A stretch of DNA of 50,452 nucleotides. It comes from Flavonifractor sp. An82 (GTDB lineage Bacteria > Bacillota > Clostridia > Oscillospirales > Oscillospiraceae). Positions 26,054 to 35,465 of the stretch are shown piece by piece. Under the pieces are notes generated by a model. It was not told where the DNA came from and did not search any database. It saw nothing but the letters and a program-made list of their open reading frames with translations. The first letter of the stretch is position 1. Every line of letters begins with the position of its first letter. The translations under genes were made by a program, and so were the position numbers. The stretch lies in contig NZ_NFHG01000020.1 in assembly GCF_002159265.1 (NCBI RefSeq), positions 1 to 50,452 of the forward strand, given 5' to 3'.

Positions 26054-26815
26054 ATGGATGAAAATACGATCCTCTCCGTCAAAGGCCTGGACCTCTGGTA
26101 CGGCCAGACCCAGGCACTGAAAGACGTCAGCGTGGACATTCCCGAAAAGCAGGTCACCGCCCTCATCGGCCCCTCCGGCTGCGGCAAGTCCACCTTCCTC
26201 AAGACCCTGGACCGGATGAACGATCTGGTTCCCGGCATCAAGATCACCGGCTCCATCCAGTACCGGGGCCAGGAGATTTACGACTCCAAGGTGGACGTGA
26301 CCTGGCTGCGCAAGCAGATCGGCATGGTGTTCCAGAAGCCCAACCCCTTCCCCATGTCCATCTATGACAACGTGGCCTACGGCCCCCGCACCCACGGCAT
26401 CCGCAACAAGAGCCGTCTGGACGACATCGTGGAGAAATCCCTTCAGGGCGCCGCCATCTGGGATGAGGTGAAGGACCGGCTGAAGAAGTCGGCTCTGGGC
26501 CTGTCCGGCGGCCAGCAGCAGCGTCTGTGCATCGCCCGTGCCCTGGCGGTGGAGCCCGATATCCTGCTGATGGACGAGGCCACCTCCGCTCTGGACCCCA
26601 TCTCCACCTCCAAGATCGAGGATCTCATCGCCGATCTGAAGAACCAGTACACCATCATCATTGTCACCCACAACATGCAGCAGGCCACCCGTGTGTCCGA
26701 CAAATGCGCCTTCTTCCTGCTGGGCCAGCTCATCGAGTTTGGCGATACCACCCAGCTCTTCTCCGTCCCCAAGGACAAGCGCACCGAGGATTACATCACC
26801 GGCCGCTTCGGTTAA
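26054..26815 (+). CDS. pstB: Phosphate ABC transporter ATP-binding protein PstB
   Basis: 253 residues, ATG 26054 behind AAGGAG. Walker A GPSGCGKS (39-46), the ABC signature LSGGQQQR (about 150-157), Walker B ILLMDEA (about 170-176) and the switch His in VTHNM (about 204-208) are all intact. PstB powers phosphate uptake through PstCA. It lies 12 bp before phoU. Confidence 0.96.
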   Translation: MDENTILSVKGLDLWYGQTQALKDVSVDIPEKQVTALIGPSGCGKSTFLKTLDRMNDLVPGIKITGSIQYRGQEIYDSKVDVTWLRKQIGMVFQKPNPFPMSIYDNVAYGPRTHGIRNKSRLDDIVEKSLQGAAIWDEVKDRLKKSALGLSGGQQQRLCIARALAVEPDILLMDEATSALDPISTSKIEDLIADLKNQYTIIIVTHNMQQATRVSDKCAFFLLGQLIEFGDTTQLFSVPKDKRTEDYITGRFG

Positions 26816-26827
26816 CAGGAGGTTCCC

Positions 26828-27478
26828 ATGAGAAAAACCTTTGACGCCGAGCTCCAGGAGCTCAACTATGAAATGATCGACATGGCGGCCGCCGCTGAGG
26901 ACGCCATCGACGTGGTGGTGGAGTCTCTGGCCTCCAGCGATGACACCGCCGCCAAGTCCGCCATAGAAGCGACCCGCCACATGGACGAGATGGAGCGGGA
27001 CATTGAGAACCGCTGCCTGCGCCTGCTGCTCCAGCAGCAGCCTGTTGCCCGGGACCTGCGCACCATCTCCGCCGCCCTGAAGATGGTCACCGACCTGCAG
27101 CGCATCGGCGACCAGTGCGCCAACATCGCTGAGATCTCCCTGCTGCTCACCGAGCAGAAGCAGACCGGCACCCTGGCGGACATCCGCACCATGAGCCAGA
27201 AGGCGGGCGTCATGGTCAAGCGCGCCATCTTCGCCTACGTCAACCGGGACACCGAGGCTGCCGCCGCGGTGGTCAGCCTGGACGATGAGATCGACCAGCT
27301 TTTCCGCACCATCAAGAGCGAGCTGGTGGAGCTCATTGTGGAGAACCGGCAGGAGGCCGACCAGGCCATCGACCTGATCATCATTGCCAAGTACCTGGAG
27401 CGTATCGCGGACCACGCGGTCAATATCGCCCAGTGGGCCATTTTCTGCGTCACCGGTGAGATCCAGCCCCAGGCCTGA
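26828..27478 (+). CDS. phoU: Phosphate signalling protein PhoU
   Basis: 216 residues, ATG 26828 behind AGGAGG. All-helical, with two PhoU repeats carrying the metal-binding E/DxxxD patterns (ATRHMDEMERDIE near 49-61 and ISLDDEID-like near 142-149). PhoU links Pst activity to the PhoR kinase and keeps the regulon off in high phosphate. The place between pstB and phoB is standard. Confidence 0.93.
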   Translation: MRKTFDAELQELNYEMIDMAAAAEDAIDVVVESLASSDDTAAKSAIEATRHMDEMERDIENRCLRLLLQQQPVARDLRTISAALKMVTDLQRIGDQCANIAEISLLLTEQKQTGTLADIRTMSQKAGVMVKRAIFAYVNRDTEAAAAVVSLDDEIDQLFRTIKSELVELIVENRQEADQAIDLIIIAKYLERIADHAVNIAQWAIFCVTGEIQPQA

Positions 27479-27509
27479 CGCACCTCAATACGAAACGGAA
27501 GGTGATCCC

Positions 27510-28178
27510 ATGACCAGAGCCATCGTAGTGGTGGAGGACGACGAGAGCATCCGGGAGATGCTCCGCTATTATTTTCAATCGGTAGGCTATACCGTCCGGC
27601 CCTACGAATCCGGCGAAGCCATGTTTGAGGGCGAGGCGGACCAGAGTCCGCCGGTGCTGTTCATTCTGGACATCATGCTGCCCGGCATGGACGGTTTGGA
27701 GATCCTCCGCCGGCTGCGGGAGGGCCGCGGTACATCGGAATCCCCGGTGATCATGCTCACCGCCCGCTCCGCCGAGATGGACCGGGTATCCGGCCTGGAA
27801 AACGGTGCCGACGACTATGTGGTCAAACCCTTCGGCATTATGGAGCTCCAGGCACGGGTGAAGGCGGTGCTCCGCCGGACGGAGCGCCGGGGAGACCAGG
27901 TCCTCACCTGCGGGGACCTGGAGATCGACCCTGCCGCCCGGGAGGTCCGCAAGGGCGGCAAGCTGGTGGAACTCACCTTTAAGGAGTTTGAGCTGCTGCG
28001 TCTGCTGTGCGCCCGCCGTGGCGTGGCCCTCACCCGGGACGAGATCCTTCAGACCGTATGGGACTACGACTACACCGGCGAGACCCGCACCGTGGATATG
28101 CACGTCAAAGCCCTGCGCCAGAAGCTGGGCGAGGATGTGATCGCCACCGTCCGGGGCGTGGGATATAAAATGCCGTGA
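27510..28178 (+). CDS. phoB: PhoB/PhoP-type response regulator
   Basis: 222 residues from ATG 27510 (MTRAIVVVEDD) behind GGAAGG; the open frame reaches back into phoU but without family similarity. Receiver domain with acidic pocket E9-D11, phospho-acceptor Asp54 (FILDIMLPG), and Lys in VVKPFG near 107. The C-terminal OmpR-type winged helix ends in the RTVDMHVKALRQKLG region. It probably binds the Pho boxes at 23155-23264 and activates its own operon. Symbol phoP is used for the Bacillus homologue. Confidence 0.93.
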   Translation: MTRAIVVVEDDESIREMLRYYFQSVGYTVRPYESGEAMFEGEADQSPPVLFILDIMLPGMDGLEILRRLREGRGTSESPVIMLTARSAEMDRVSGLENGADDYVVKPFGIMELQARVKAVLRRTERRGDQVLTCGDLEIDPAAREVRKGGKLVELTFKEFELLRLLCARRGVALTRDEILQTVWDYDYTGETRTVDMHVKALRQKLGEDVIATVRGVGYKMP

Positions 28179-28229
28179 CGGGCGGCCGGTCCGCCCGTTT
28201 TCCCATTACCTGCGCGAGAGGAGAAAACT

Positions 28230-29960
28230 ATGAAAAAACGAATCATCGGCGCAACCCTGCTCACCGTGGTGTTCGCTCTGCTGATCTCCAATGTGGTGGG
28301 CATACTCATGTTCCGCAGCCGCGAAATGGACGCCGCCCGGAATACCCTGCAGGAACTGCTGGTGCTGATGGACGCCCAAAGCGCCATCACCGAGCCGGAT
28401 GCTCTGGCCCAGCAATTCCATGCTGCCGCTCCCGACAAGCGGCTCACCATCATCGATACCGACGGCACCGTACTGGCGGACACCGATGCCGACGCCTCCA
28501 CCCTGGAGGACCACAACAGCCGTCCCGAGGTGGCCCAGGCTGAAGCCACCGGCTGGGGCGAGGCAGTCCGCCAGTCCGATACCCTGGGCACTTCCATGCT
28601 CTATGTGGCCAAGCGCTTCGCCGACGGCATGATTGGCCGTGCCTCCATGCCCCTGTCCTCCATCGACACCCTGGTCATGAGCGGCGTGTGGGGCTTTGTG
28701 ATCGCATCTGTGGCCGCCCTTCTGCTGGCCTTACTGCTGGCCCGCCGCACCGCCAACCGCATCGTCTCCCCCCTCAACTCGGTGGGCATCGCCCTCCAGG
28801 GTGTACTGGATGGGAAAAAGACCCCCGGTCTGGAGAACCTCCAGGCGGACGACGAGCTGCGCCCCATCCTGCGCTACATCGACAAGCTGATGGAGCAGCT
28901 GGGCGGCTATATCCAGTCCATCACCGATGAGCGGGACAAGGTGAGCCTGATCCTGGACTGCATGGACGAGGGTCTCATCCTGCTGGACACCGAAGGAAAA
29001 GTGCTGGCCATCAACCGGGCCGCCCGCACCCTGTTCGGCTTCTCTGAGGATGAGCCGGACGACGGCGCTCTTCTGGTCACCCGCAGCCGCCGCCTCCGGG
29101 AAGCCATCCGCGACTGCCAGGAGAAGCACTCCTCCATCATGCTGGATGTGGACGCCCTCACCGAGGACGCCCGCTCCCTGCGGATGTTTGTCTCCCCCGT
29201 CTCCGGCCGCCAGTACGAGGGCCAGGCGGTGGGTACCTCCATCCTGATCTCTGACGTTACCGAGCTGAAGAAGGCGGAGGGCATCCGCAGCGAGTTCACC
29301 GCCAATGTGTCCCATGAGCTGAAGACCCCCCTCACCTCCATCAAGGGCTTTACCGATATGCTGTCCAGCGGCATGGTCACCGCTCCTGCCGACCAGAAGC
29401 GCTTTATCACCATGATCGGCGTGGAGGTGGACCGGCTCATTGACCTGATCAACGACATCCTCAAGCTGTCCGAGCTGGAGTCTGTGGCCATCGACCAGAC
29501 CCAGGAGCGCTCCGACGTGCTGGAGGCCGCCCAGGACACCGCCTCCCTGCTGGAGCCCTCCGCCAAGGCCGCCGGCGTGACCCTCACTGTGGAGGGCGCT
29601 GCCGCCACGGTGGCAGTACCCATGAGCCGCCTGAAGGAGCTGCTCTTCAATCTCATGGGCAACGGCATCAAGTACAGCGAAAACGGCGGCGTGGTAGCCA
29701 CCCGCATCGCCATCCGGGATGGCAAGGCCGTGATCTCAGTACAGGACAACGGCATCGGCATTCCCGAGGAGGATCAGAGCCGTGTCTTTGAGCGGTTCTA
29801 CCGGGTGGAAAAGGGCCGGGCCCGGAAGAACGGCGGTACCGGTCTGGGGCTGGCCATCGTCAAGCACATCACCCAGCTCTACGGCGGCACCGTCAGTCTG
29901 GAGAGTCAGGTGGGCAAGGGTTCCACCTTCACCGTCACCCTGCCTCTCCCCCAAAACTAA
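28230..29960 (+). CDS. phoR: PhoR-type sensor histidine kinase
   Basis: 576 residues, ATG 28230 behind GAGAGGAG. Domains in order: TM1 (about 9-29), an extracytoplasmic region (about 30-148), TM2 (about 149-172), HAMP (about 173-224), PAS (about 240-335), HisKA with His362 in VSHELKTPL, and HATPase_c with NLMGNGIKYS (N box), DNGIGIPEED (G1), FERFYRV (F) and GGTGLGLAIVK (G2). It phosphorylates PhoB when phosphate is scarce. It is the last gene of the operon, closed by terminators at 29964-29998 and 30012-30052. Confidence 0.94.
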   Translation: MKKRIIGATLLTVVFALLISNVVGILMFRSREMDAARNTLQELLVLMDAQSAITEPDALAQQFHAAAPDKRLTIIDTDGTVLADTDADASTLEDHNSRPEVAQAEATGWGEAVRQSDTLGTSMLYVAKRFADGMIGRASMPLSSIDTLVMSGVWGFVIASVAALLLALLLARRTANRIVSPLNSVGIALQGVLDGKKTPGLENLQADDELRPILRYIDKLMEQLGGYIQSITDERDKVSLILDCMDEGLILLDTEGKVLAINRAARTLFGFSEDEPDDGALLVTRSRRLREAIRDCQEKHSSIMLDVDALTEDARSLRMFVSPVSGRQYEGQAVGTSILISDVTELKKAEGIRSEFTANVSHELKTPLTSIKGFTDMLSSGMVTAPADQKRFITMIGVEVDRLIDLINDILKLSELESVAIDQTQERSDVLEAAQDTASLLEPSAKAAGVTLTVEGAAATVAVPMSRLKELLFNLMGNGIKYSENGGVVATRIAIRDGKAVISVQDNGIGIPEEDQSRVFERFYRVEKGRARKNGGTGLGLAIVKHITQLYGGTVSLESQVGKGSTFTVTLPLPQN

Positions 29961-29963
29961 GCC

Positions 29964-29998
29964 AACTGCCCCTGCTGGTCAAACCGGCAGGGGCAGTT
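29964..29998 (+). terminator. Hairpin ending the pst-pho operon
   Basis: AACTGCCCCTGC (29964-29975) and GCAGGGGCAGTT (29987-29998) form a 12-bp stem three bases after the phoR stop. The T-tract is weak; the next hairpin probably completes termination. Confidence 0.7.
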
Positions 29999-30011
29999 CC
30001 CATCCATACAT

Positions 30012-30052
30012 AAAAAGCGCCCGCCCCGGATGCTTCCAGGGCGGGCGCTTTT
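30012..30052. terminator. Bidirectional intrinsic terminator between phoR and arcC
   Basis: AAAAGCGCCCGCCC (30013-30026) and GGGCGGGCGCTTTT (30039-30052) are perfect complements with A and T flanks. It stops the convergent pst-pho and purine-locus transcripts. Confidence 0.92.
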
Positions 30053-30062
30053 ATGGTTTGGA

Positions 30063-31004
30063 TTACTGGTGGATGGCGGTACCGGTCTTGCCGGCCACGC
30101 CGTCCTTGGCCTTCTCCAGCAGGGTGATGAGGGCGGAACGGCCGGGAGCGCTCTCAGCAAACTCCACAGCGGCCTGCACCTTGGGCAGCATGGAACCGGG
30201 GGCAAAGTGGCCCTCGCCCATGTACTTGCGGGCCTCCTCGGGAGTCAGCTCGTCCAGCCACTTCTCGTTGGGCTTACCGAAGTTGATGGCAACCTTCTCC
30301 ACAGCGGTGAGGATGATGAGGGTGTCGGCCTCCAGCTGCTGAGCCAGCACGCAGGAAGCGAAGTCCTTGTCGATGACAGCAGCGGCGCCCTTCAGGTGAT
30401 GACCCTCGGTCTTGTAGACGGGGATACCGCCGCCGCCGCAGGCCACCACCACCAGACCGGCGGACACCATGTCGCGGATGGACTGGATCTCAATGATGGA
30501 CTGGGGCTTGGGGGAAGCCACCACGCGGCGATAGCCACGGCCGGCATCCTCGATCACGTTGTAGCCGCGCTCGGCCACCATCTTGTCGGCCTCCTCCTTG
30601 CTCATGAAGGCGCCGATGGGCTTGGTGGGATTCTGGAAGGCCTTATCCTCGGGATCGACCTCCACCTGGGTCAGCACGGTGGCAACGCCCTTGTTGATGC
30701 CGCGGTCCAGCAGCTCCTCACGCAGAGCGTTCTGCAGATCGTAGCCAATGTAGCCCTGGCTCATAGCCACGCACACAGACAGGGGGCAGGGGATGTACTT
30801 CTCGGGATCGGAGCGGGTCAGCTCGGCCATAGCCTTCTGGATCATGCCCACCTGGGGGCCGTTGCCGTGGGCCACCACAACCTCGTGACCCTCTTCGATC
30901 AGGTCCACGATGGCCTTGGCGGTCTGCTTCACGGCGATCATCTGCTCAGGAAGATTGTTGCCCAGAGCATTGCCGCCCAGGGCGATTACGATACGTTTGC
31001 CCAT
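30063..31004 (-). CDS. arcC: Carbamate kinase
   Basis: 313 residues from ATG 31004 (MGKRIVIALGG) behind GAGGTG. Amino-acid-kinase fold with GGNALG (10-15), HGNGPQVGMI (about 53-62) and the carbamate-kinase-specific RRVVASPKP and CGGGGIPV segments. It makes ATP from carbamoyl phosphate and ADP, releasing ammonia and CO2. As last gene of the dpaL-ygeY-ygeW-arcC unit (E. coli counterpart yqeA) it is the likely energy-yielding step of purine breakdown; no arginine deiminase is nearby, so the arginine pathway is a less likely partner. A terminator-like hairpin separates it from ygeW. Confidence 0.95.
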   Translation of the reverse strand: MGKRIVIALGGNALGNNLPEQMIAVKQTAKAIVDLIEEGHEVVVAHGNGPQVGMIQKAMAELTRSDPEKYIPCPLSVCVAMSQGYIGYDLQNALREELLDRGINKGVATVLTQVEVDPEDKAFQNPTKPIGAFMSKEEADKMVAERGYNVIEDAGRGYRRVVASPKPQSIIEIQSIRDMVSAGLVVVACGGGGIPVYKTEGHHLKGAAAVIDKDFASCVLAQQLEADTLIILTAVEKVAINFGKPNEKWLDELTPEEARKYMGEGHFAPGSMLPKVQAAVEFAESAPGRSALITLLEKAKDGVAGKTGTAIHQ

Positions 31005-31073
31005 AAGAAACACCTCAATTTTGTCATATGGATGACTCGTGCCACCCAAAATATTCCGTTGCTGAAATAAATG

Positions 31074-31119
31074 GGCCCGTCCGCACAGATACAGGCAGGT
31101 TGACCTATGCGGACGGGCC
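31074..31119 (-). terminator. Terminator-like hairpin between ygeW and arcC
   Basis: GGCCCGTCCGCA (31074-31085) and TGCGGACGGGCC (31108-31119) pair perfectly; on the minus strand ATTTATTT follows. This could reduce arcC transcription relative to ygeW, or arcC may have its own promoter in 31005-31070, which I could not identify. Confidence 0.65.
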
Positions 31120-31168
31120 TCAAAAGGAAGGGAAGGAAAAAATGGAAGTCGGTTAGGAATTCAGGATC

Positions 31169-32368
31169 TTACTTCTGGAACCAACGGGCGATGCCGCGCT
31201 CCTCCAGGGCCTTCAGAGTGGCCTGGGGATCCTTGACCTTGGCCAGGAAGATCATAGCAGCGATGATGTAGGGCTTGTAGGAAGCCTCCTTGTACAGAGG
31301 ATCACGATAGCGATCGAACACGGAAGCCTCGACCTCGCCGTCCTTGCAGGACACATCGTTGATGTCGGCGGGCAGGCAGTGCATGTACAGAGCCTTGCCG
31401 TTCTTGGTGGTGGCCATCAGCTCCTCGGTGCAGCACCAATCCTTGTGGTTGGCGTTCTGAGCCAGCAGCTCCTTCTCCAGAGCCTTGATGCCGTCGGTGT
31501 CGCCCTCAGCGTACAGGTTGGTGCGCTTCTCCATGGCGGCGAAGGGAGCCCAGCTCTTGGGATACACGATGTCGGCGTCCTTGAAGGCCTCGGCCATGCT
31601 GTTGGTCTTGGTGAAGGTGCCGCCGGACTTCTCGGCGTTCTTCTTGGCAACCTCCTCGACCTCGGGCATAACCTCGTATCCCTCGGGGTGAGCCAGGACA
31701 ACGTCCATGCCGAAGCGGCTCATCAGGCCGATGATGCCCTGGGGCACGGAGAGGGGCTTGCCGTAGGAGGGGCTGTAAGCCCAGGTCATGGCGATCTTCT
31801 TGCCCTTCAGGTTCTCCACACCGCCGAACTCGTGGATGATGTGCAGCATGTCGGCCATGGCCTGAGTGGGATGGTCGATATCGCACTGCAGGTTAACCAG
31901 GGTGGGCTTCTGCTCCAGGACGCCGTCCTTGTTGCCCTGGGTCACGGCCTCGACCACTTCCTTCTGATAGGTGTGGCCCTTGCCGATGTACATGTCGTCA
32001 CGGATGCCGATAACGTCAGCCATGAAGGAGATCATGTTAGCGGTCTCGCGGACGGTCTCGCCGTGAGCGATCTGGCTCTTGCCCTCGTCCAGGTCCTGAA
32101 CCTCCAGGCCCAGCAGGTTACAAGCGGAAGCGAAGGAGAAACGGGTACGGGTGGAGTTGTCGCGGAACAGGGAGATGCCCAGGCCGGACTCAAAGATCTT
32201 GGTGGAGATGTTGTTCTCACGCATGTAGCGCAGAGCGTCGGCCACGGTGAAGACGGCCTCGATCTCGTCGTCGGACTTGTCCCAGGTCAGGAAGAAGTCG
32301 CCCTCATACATCTCCTTGAAGTTCAGGGCATTCAGCTTGTCGATATACATCTGCAGAGTCTTGTCCAT
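31169..32368 (-). CDS. ygeW: YgeW-type carbamoyltransferase (purine degradation)
   Basis: 399 residues from ATG 32368 (MDKTLQMYI) behind AAAAGGAG, close to E. coli YgeW (396). The carbamoyl-phosphate loop STRTR (72-76, in the FRDNSTRTRF context), HPTQAMAD (166-173) and HCLPAD (330-335) place it in the aspartate/ornithine carbamoyltransferase family, but its long insertions match the YgeW/UTC branch, not OTC. In the purine pathway it is thought to phosphorolyse a ureido or carbamoyl intermediate to give carbamoyl phosphate for carbamate kinase. It lies 96 bp after ygeY. The exact substrate is inference. Confidence 0.9.
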   Translation of the reverse strand: MDKTLQMYIDKLNALNFKEMYEGDFFLTWDKSDDEIEAVFTVADALRYMRENNISTKIFESGLGISLFRDNSTRTRFSFASACNLLGLEVQDLDEGKSQIAHGETVRETANMISFMADVIGIRDDMYIGKGHTYQKEVVEAVTQGNKDGVLEQKPTLVNLQCDIDHPTQAMADMLHIIHEFGGVENLKGKKIAMTWAYSPSYGKPLSVPQGIIGLMSRFGMDVVLAHPEGYEVMPEVEEVAKKNAEKSGGTFTKTNSMAEAFKDADIVYPKSWAPFAAMEKRTNLYAEGDTDGIKALEKELLAQNANHKDWCCTEELMATTKNGKALYMHCLPADINDVSCKDGEVEASVFDRYRDPLYKEASYKPYIIAAMIFLAKVKDPQATLKALEERGIARWFQK

Positions 32369-32464
32369 TGCAATCGATCTCCTTTTCAAAATATAGTCGG
32401 TTGGTGGATGGATACGGGTTTCATATCCGCAGGGTCGGCTTGCGCCGCCCCTTATGGGACGAAA

Positions 32465-33856
32465 TTACTGGATATTATTGTTGGTCTTGCCGGCGCGGAA
32501 CTGAGACACGTCGTCGGTCTTGTTCTCCTCCTTGTACAGGCCGGGCACGGCGGCGTACAGGGCGGCGCAGGTGACCAGATCCTGCTTCCAGGTGATCTCG
32601 TTGGGGGCGTGAGCCTGAGACTCAGCACCGGGGCCGAAGCCCACGCAGGGGATGCCGTAGCGGCCCTGGATGGCAACGCCGTTGGTGGAGAAGGTCCACT
32701 TGTCGGTCAGAGGACGGTTGCGCAGGTGCATGGCGCCGTCGGGCCCGATGCGCTTGTCGCCGAACAGGGCGTGGTGGGCATCCACCAAAGCCTGCACGTG
32801 AGCGGCGCTCTCCTTGTTGATCCAGGTGGGGAAGTAAGCCTCGGTCTCGTACACCTCGCCGGTCCAGGAGGGACGGTCGTACATGTACATGGAAACCTTC
32901 ACGTCGTCGCCGTACTTCTTCACGTTGGGCAGGTTGCGGATCTCCTCCAGGCAGGAATCCCAGGTCTCGCCGGCGGTCATGCGGCGGTCGATGGAGATGG
33001 AGCAGGAGTCAGCCACAGCGCAGCGGCTGGGAGAGGTGTAGAAGATCTGGGAGGTGGTGCAGGTGCCGCGGCCCAGGAAGCGGGCGTCCTCGTAGTGGTC
33101 GGGGTTGTACTTGGGGTTGAGCATCTTCACGAGGCCCTTGATCTCGGTGGAGTCGGCGTCGTCGTTCTCGTTGAGGGCGCGCACGTCCTGGAGAATGTCG
33201 GCCATCTTGTAGATGGCGTTGTCGCCGCGCTCGGGAGCGGAACCGTGGCAGGAAACGCCCTTCACGTCCACGCGGATCTCCATACGGCCGCGGTGACCGC
33301 GGTAGATGCCGCCGTCGGTGGGCTCGGTGGAGATGACGAACTCGACCTGCTCCTTCTTCACGCCGATGGAGGGGAAGAACTTGTTGACGATGTACTGCCA
33401 GCACATGCCGTCGCAGTCCTCTTCCTGGACGGAGCCCACGACCATGATCTTGTAGCCGGCGGGGATCAGGCCCAGATCCTTCATGATCTTGGTACCGTAC
33501 ACGGCGGAAGCCATGCCGCCCTCCTGGTCGGAACCGCCGCGGCCATAGATGACCTCGTCGTCCTCATAGCCCTCGTAGGGGTCGTGGGTCCAGTTGTTGA
33601 TGTTGCCGATGCCCACGGTGTCGATGTGGGAGTCGATGGCGATGATCTTGTCGCCCTCGCCCATCCAGCCGATCACGTTGCCCAGGCCGTCGAACTCGGC
33701 CTTGTCAAAGCCCAGCTTCTCCATCTCGGCCTTGATGCACTCGCAAACGCCCTTCTCCTCGCAGCTCTCGCTGGGGATGCGGATCATGTCCCGCAGGAAG
33801 CGGGTCATGTCGGCCTTATAACCTTCGGCAGCAGCTTTGATCTTCTCAAAATCCAT
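32465..33856 (-). CDS. ygeY: YgeY-type M20 family metallohydrolase
   Basis: 463 residues from ATG 33856 (MDFEKIKAA) behind TGGAGG. Features of a two-zinc M20 hydrolase: [10 protein letters not shown] (H77, D79), the bridging Asp in [11 protein letters not shown] (about 106-116) and the catalytic/metal Glu pair in VQEEDCDG (about 137-144). In E. coli the homologue sits beside ygeX and ygeW, as here. It probably hydrolyses an amide or ureide intermediate in purine breakdown; older annotations call it a peptidase or deacetylase. It follows dpaL by 66 bp. Confidence 0.9.
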   Translation of the reverse strand: MDFEKIKAAAEGYKADMTRFLRDMIRIPSESCEEKGVCECIKAEMEKLGFDKAEFDGLGNVIGWMGEGDKIIAIDSHIDTVGIGNINNWTHDPYEGYEDDEVIYGRGGSDQEGGMASAVYGTKIMKDLGLIPAGYKIMVVGSVQEEDCDGMCWQYIVNKFFPSIGVKKEQVEFVISTEPTDGGIYRGHRGRMEIRVDVKGVSCHGSAPERGDNAIYKMADILQDVRALNENDDADSTEIKGLVKMLNPKYNPDHYEDARFLGRGTCTTSQIFYTSPSRCAVADSCSISIDRRMTAGETWDSCLEEIRNLPNVKKYGDDVKVSMYMYDRPSWTGEVYETEAYFPTWINKESAAHVQALVDAHHALFGDKRIGPDGAMHLRNRPLTDKWTFSTNGVAIQGRYGIPCVGFGPGAESQAHAPNEITWKQDLVTCAALYAAVPGLYKEENKTDDVSQFRAGKTNNNIQ

Positions 33857-33922
33857 GGTAATGACCTCCATTTTCTAAATTTTTCACGGTTTCATCGGGA
33901 CAATAGCCCGGTCAGCACACAC

Positions 33923-35158
33923 TTAGTAGGGCTTCTGGGGAGTCTCGGTGGTAGGATACTCGCCGTCCCAGATCACCCGGCGGAACTTCAGGGGATCGGT
34001 GTTGCCCTCGGTGGAGAACATGAGCACCTGGCTGAAGCGGTTGAGCTCCAGAGCGTCACGCAGCTCCTTGTAGGTGTCGTCGCACATGATGGTGTCCAGG
34101 CAGCCCATGCCCACGGCGCCGGACTCGCCGGAAATCACGGTGGGATCGCCCTTGACAGGCATGCCCAGCATGCGCATGCCCTTGGCGGACACCCAGTCGG
34201 GGCAGGAGATGAAGGCGGACACATGGTTGCGCAGGATGTCCCAGGAGATGGTGTTGGGCTCACCGCAGGCCAGACCGGCCATGATGGTCTGCAGGTCGCC
34301 GGTCACGATGCGGGGAGAGCCGTCGCCGGCCAGAGCGCCCTGATACAGGCAGTCGGCGGCACGGGCCTCCATCACCACGAACTTGGGAGGATCGTTGGGG
34401 TACAGGTTGGTGAAGTAGCCCACCACAGCGCCGGCCAGAGAGCCCACGCCGGCCTGCACGAACACGTGAGTGGGGCGGTTCACGCCGCACTGACGCAGCT
34501 GCTCGGAAGCCTCGTTGGCCATGGTGCCGTAGCCCTGCATGATCCAGGAGGGGATCTCCTCGTAGCCGTCCCAGGCGGTGTCCTGCACGATGACGCCGTG
34601 CTCGGTCTCGGCGGCCTCGGCGGCGGCCATGCGCACGCAGTCGTCGTAGTTGACTTCCTCGATGGTGACCTTGGCGCCCTCCTTGGCAATGTTGTCAAAG
34701 CGGGACTTGGCGCTGCCCTTGGGCATATGTACCACGGCCTTCTGGCCCAGCTTGTTGGCAGCCCAGGCCACGCCGCGGCCATGGTTGCCGTCGGTGGCGG
34801 TAAAGAAGGTAGCCTGACCGAACTCCTTGCGGAAAGCCTCGCTGGTCAGGTAGTCATAAGTCATCTCGGACACATCCCGGCCCATCTCGCTGGCGATGTA
34901 CTTGGCCATGGCGAAGGAGCCGCCCAGCACCTTAAAGGCGTTGAGGCCGAAACGGTAGGACTCATCCTTCACATAGATGCCGCCCAGGCCCAGGTACTTG
35001 GCCATGCCCTCCAGCTGAGCCAGAGGAGTGATGGAGTACTGGGGGAAGGAGCTATGGAAGAAGCGGGCCTTGGCAACGTTGGACAGGGACATGACGTCCA
35101 GCTGCTTGTCGTCGCTCTTCGGCATTTTGTTGAGGACCCATTTGAGCTGGTCTTTCAT
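33923..35158 (-). CDS. dpaL: Diaminopropionate ammonia-lyase
   Basis: 411 residues from ATG 35158 (MKDQLKWVL) behind GGAGGCG; E. coli YgeX has 398. A fold-type II PLP enzyme: Lys76 in GLNAFKVLGG forms the Schiff base, and TDGNHGRGVAW (about 122-132) and VQDTAWDGY (about 191-199) contain the aspartates Asp123 and Asp193 that appear to match the two acid/base residues described for the E. coli enzyme. It splits 2,3-diaminopropionate into pyruvate and two ammonia. It is the first gene of its operon, with a strong promoter at 35220-35247. It gives the pathway its carbon product, pyruvate. Confidence 0.94.
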   Translation of the reverse strand: MKDQLKWVLNKMPKSDDKQLDVMSLSNVAKARFFHSSFPQYSITPLAQLEGMAKYLGLGGIYVKDESYRFGLNAFKVLGGSFAMAKYIASEMGRDVSEMTYDYLTSEAFRKEFGQATFFTATDGNHGRGVAWAANKLGQKAVVHMPKGSAKSRFDNIAKEGAKVTIEEVNYDDCVRMAAAEAAETEHGVIVQDTAWDGYEEIPSWIMQGYGTMANEASEQLRQCGVNRPTHVFVQAGVGSLAGAVVGYFTNLYPNDPPKFVVMEARAADCLYQGALAGDGSPRIVTGDLQTIMAGLACGEPNTISWDILRNHVSAFISCPDWVSAKGMRMLGMPVKGDPTVISGESGAVGMGCLDTIMCDDTYKELRDALELNRFSQVLMFSTEGNTDPLKFRRVIWDGEYPTTETPQKPY

Positions 35159-35219
35159 CGAACACTCGCCTCCAAAATTTCTTTGCCTACCGGCAAACTT
35201 TCTTTTGTTTTCTGAGACC

Positions 35220-35247
35220 ATCATACCACTTGTTTTCCAGATGTCAA
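35220..35247 (-). promoter_or_regulatory. Promoter of dpaL-ygeY-ygeW-arcC
   Basis: On the minus strand, a perfect TTGACA (35242-35247) and TATGAT (35220-35225) are 16 bp apart, giving a start near 35213 and a leader of about 55 nt. It resembles the ssnA promoter in having CATCT just after the -35 start and GTGG before TATGAT. Confidence 0.8.
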
Positions 35248-35315
35248 GAGGAAATCTGAAAAAAATATTGAGAAGCTAAAAATTTTTTTGGTGCCGTTTT
35301 TGGCAGCCTGTTTCG

Positions 35316-35352
35316 GCTGATTTTTCCACCGGTTTTTCCACCTGAAATCAGC
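35316..35352. repeat. Inverted repeat enclosing two direct repeats upstream of dpaL
   Basis: GCTGATTT (35316-35323) and AAATCAGC (35345-35352) are perfect reverse complements. Between them TTTTTCCACC occurs twice, at 35321-35330 and 35333-35342, a 12-bp period. The element lies about 70-105 bp upstream of the dpaL -35 box, a fitting place for an activator site. The remainder of the 307-bp gap 35159-35465 holds the promoter and the xdh terminator. Confidence 0.5.
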
Positions 35353-35402
35353 AAAAAAGGGGCCTCAGAGCGGAGCGGTCTGCTCCGCTGCTCTGAGGCC
35401 CC
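35353..35402 (-). terminator. Strong intrinsic terminator of the ssnA-ygfK-xdh transcript
   Basis: A long stem (GGGGCCTCAGAGC...GGAGC with GCTCC...GCTCTGAGGCCCC, about 18 bp with one bulge) is followed on the minus strand by TTTTTT. It separates xdh from dpaL, so the purine locus consists of at least two transcription units. Confidence 0.92.
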
Positions 35403-35465
35403 CGGGAAGGTCTGACGGCGGCCTCCTATACTGGGAAACTGGGTATGAGCGCTTGGGTGGTCAGC

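Noticed and set aside
31379-35215. A 1278-codon plus-strand open frame opposite ygeW, ygeY and dpaL
   Set aside because: It is antisense to three well-supported enzymes, its translation is low-complexity (H, G, V, L, A rich) with no domain, and it has no ribosome site. Such frames arise from GC-rich codon bias.
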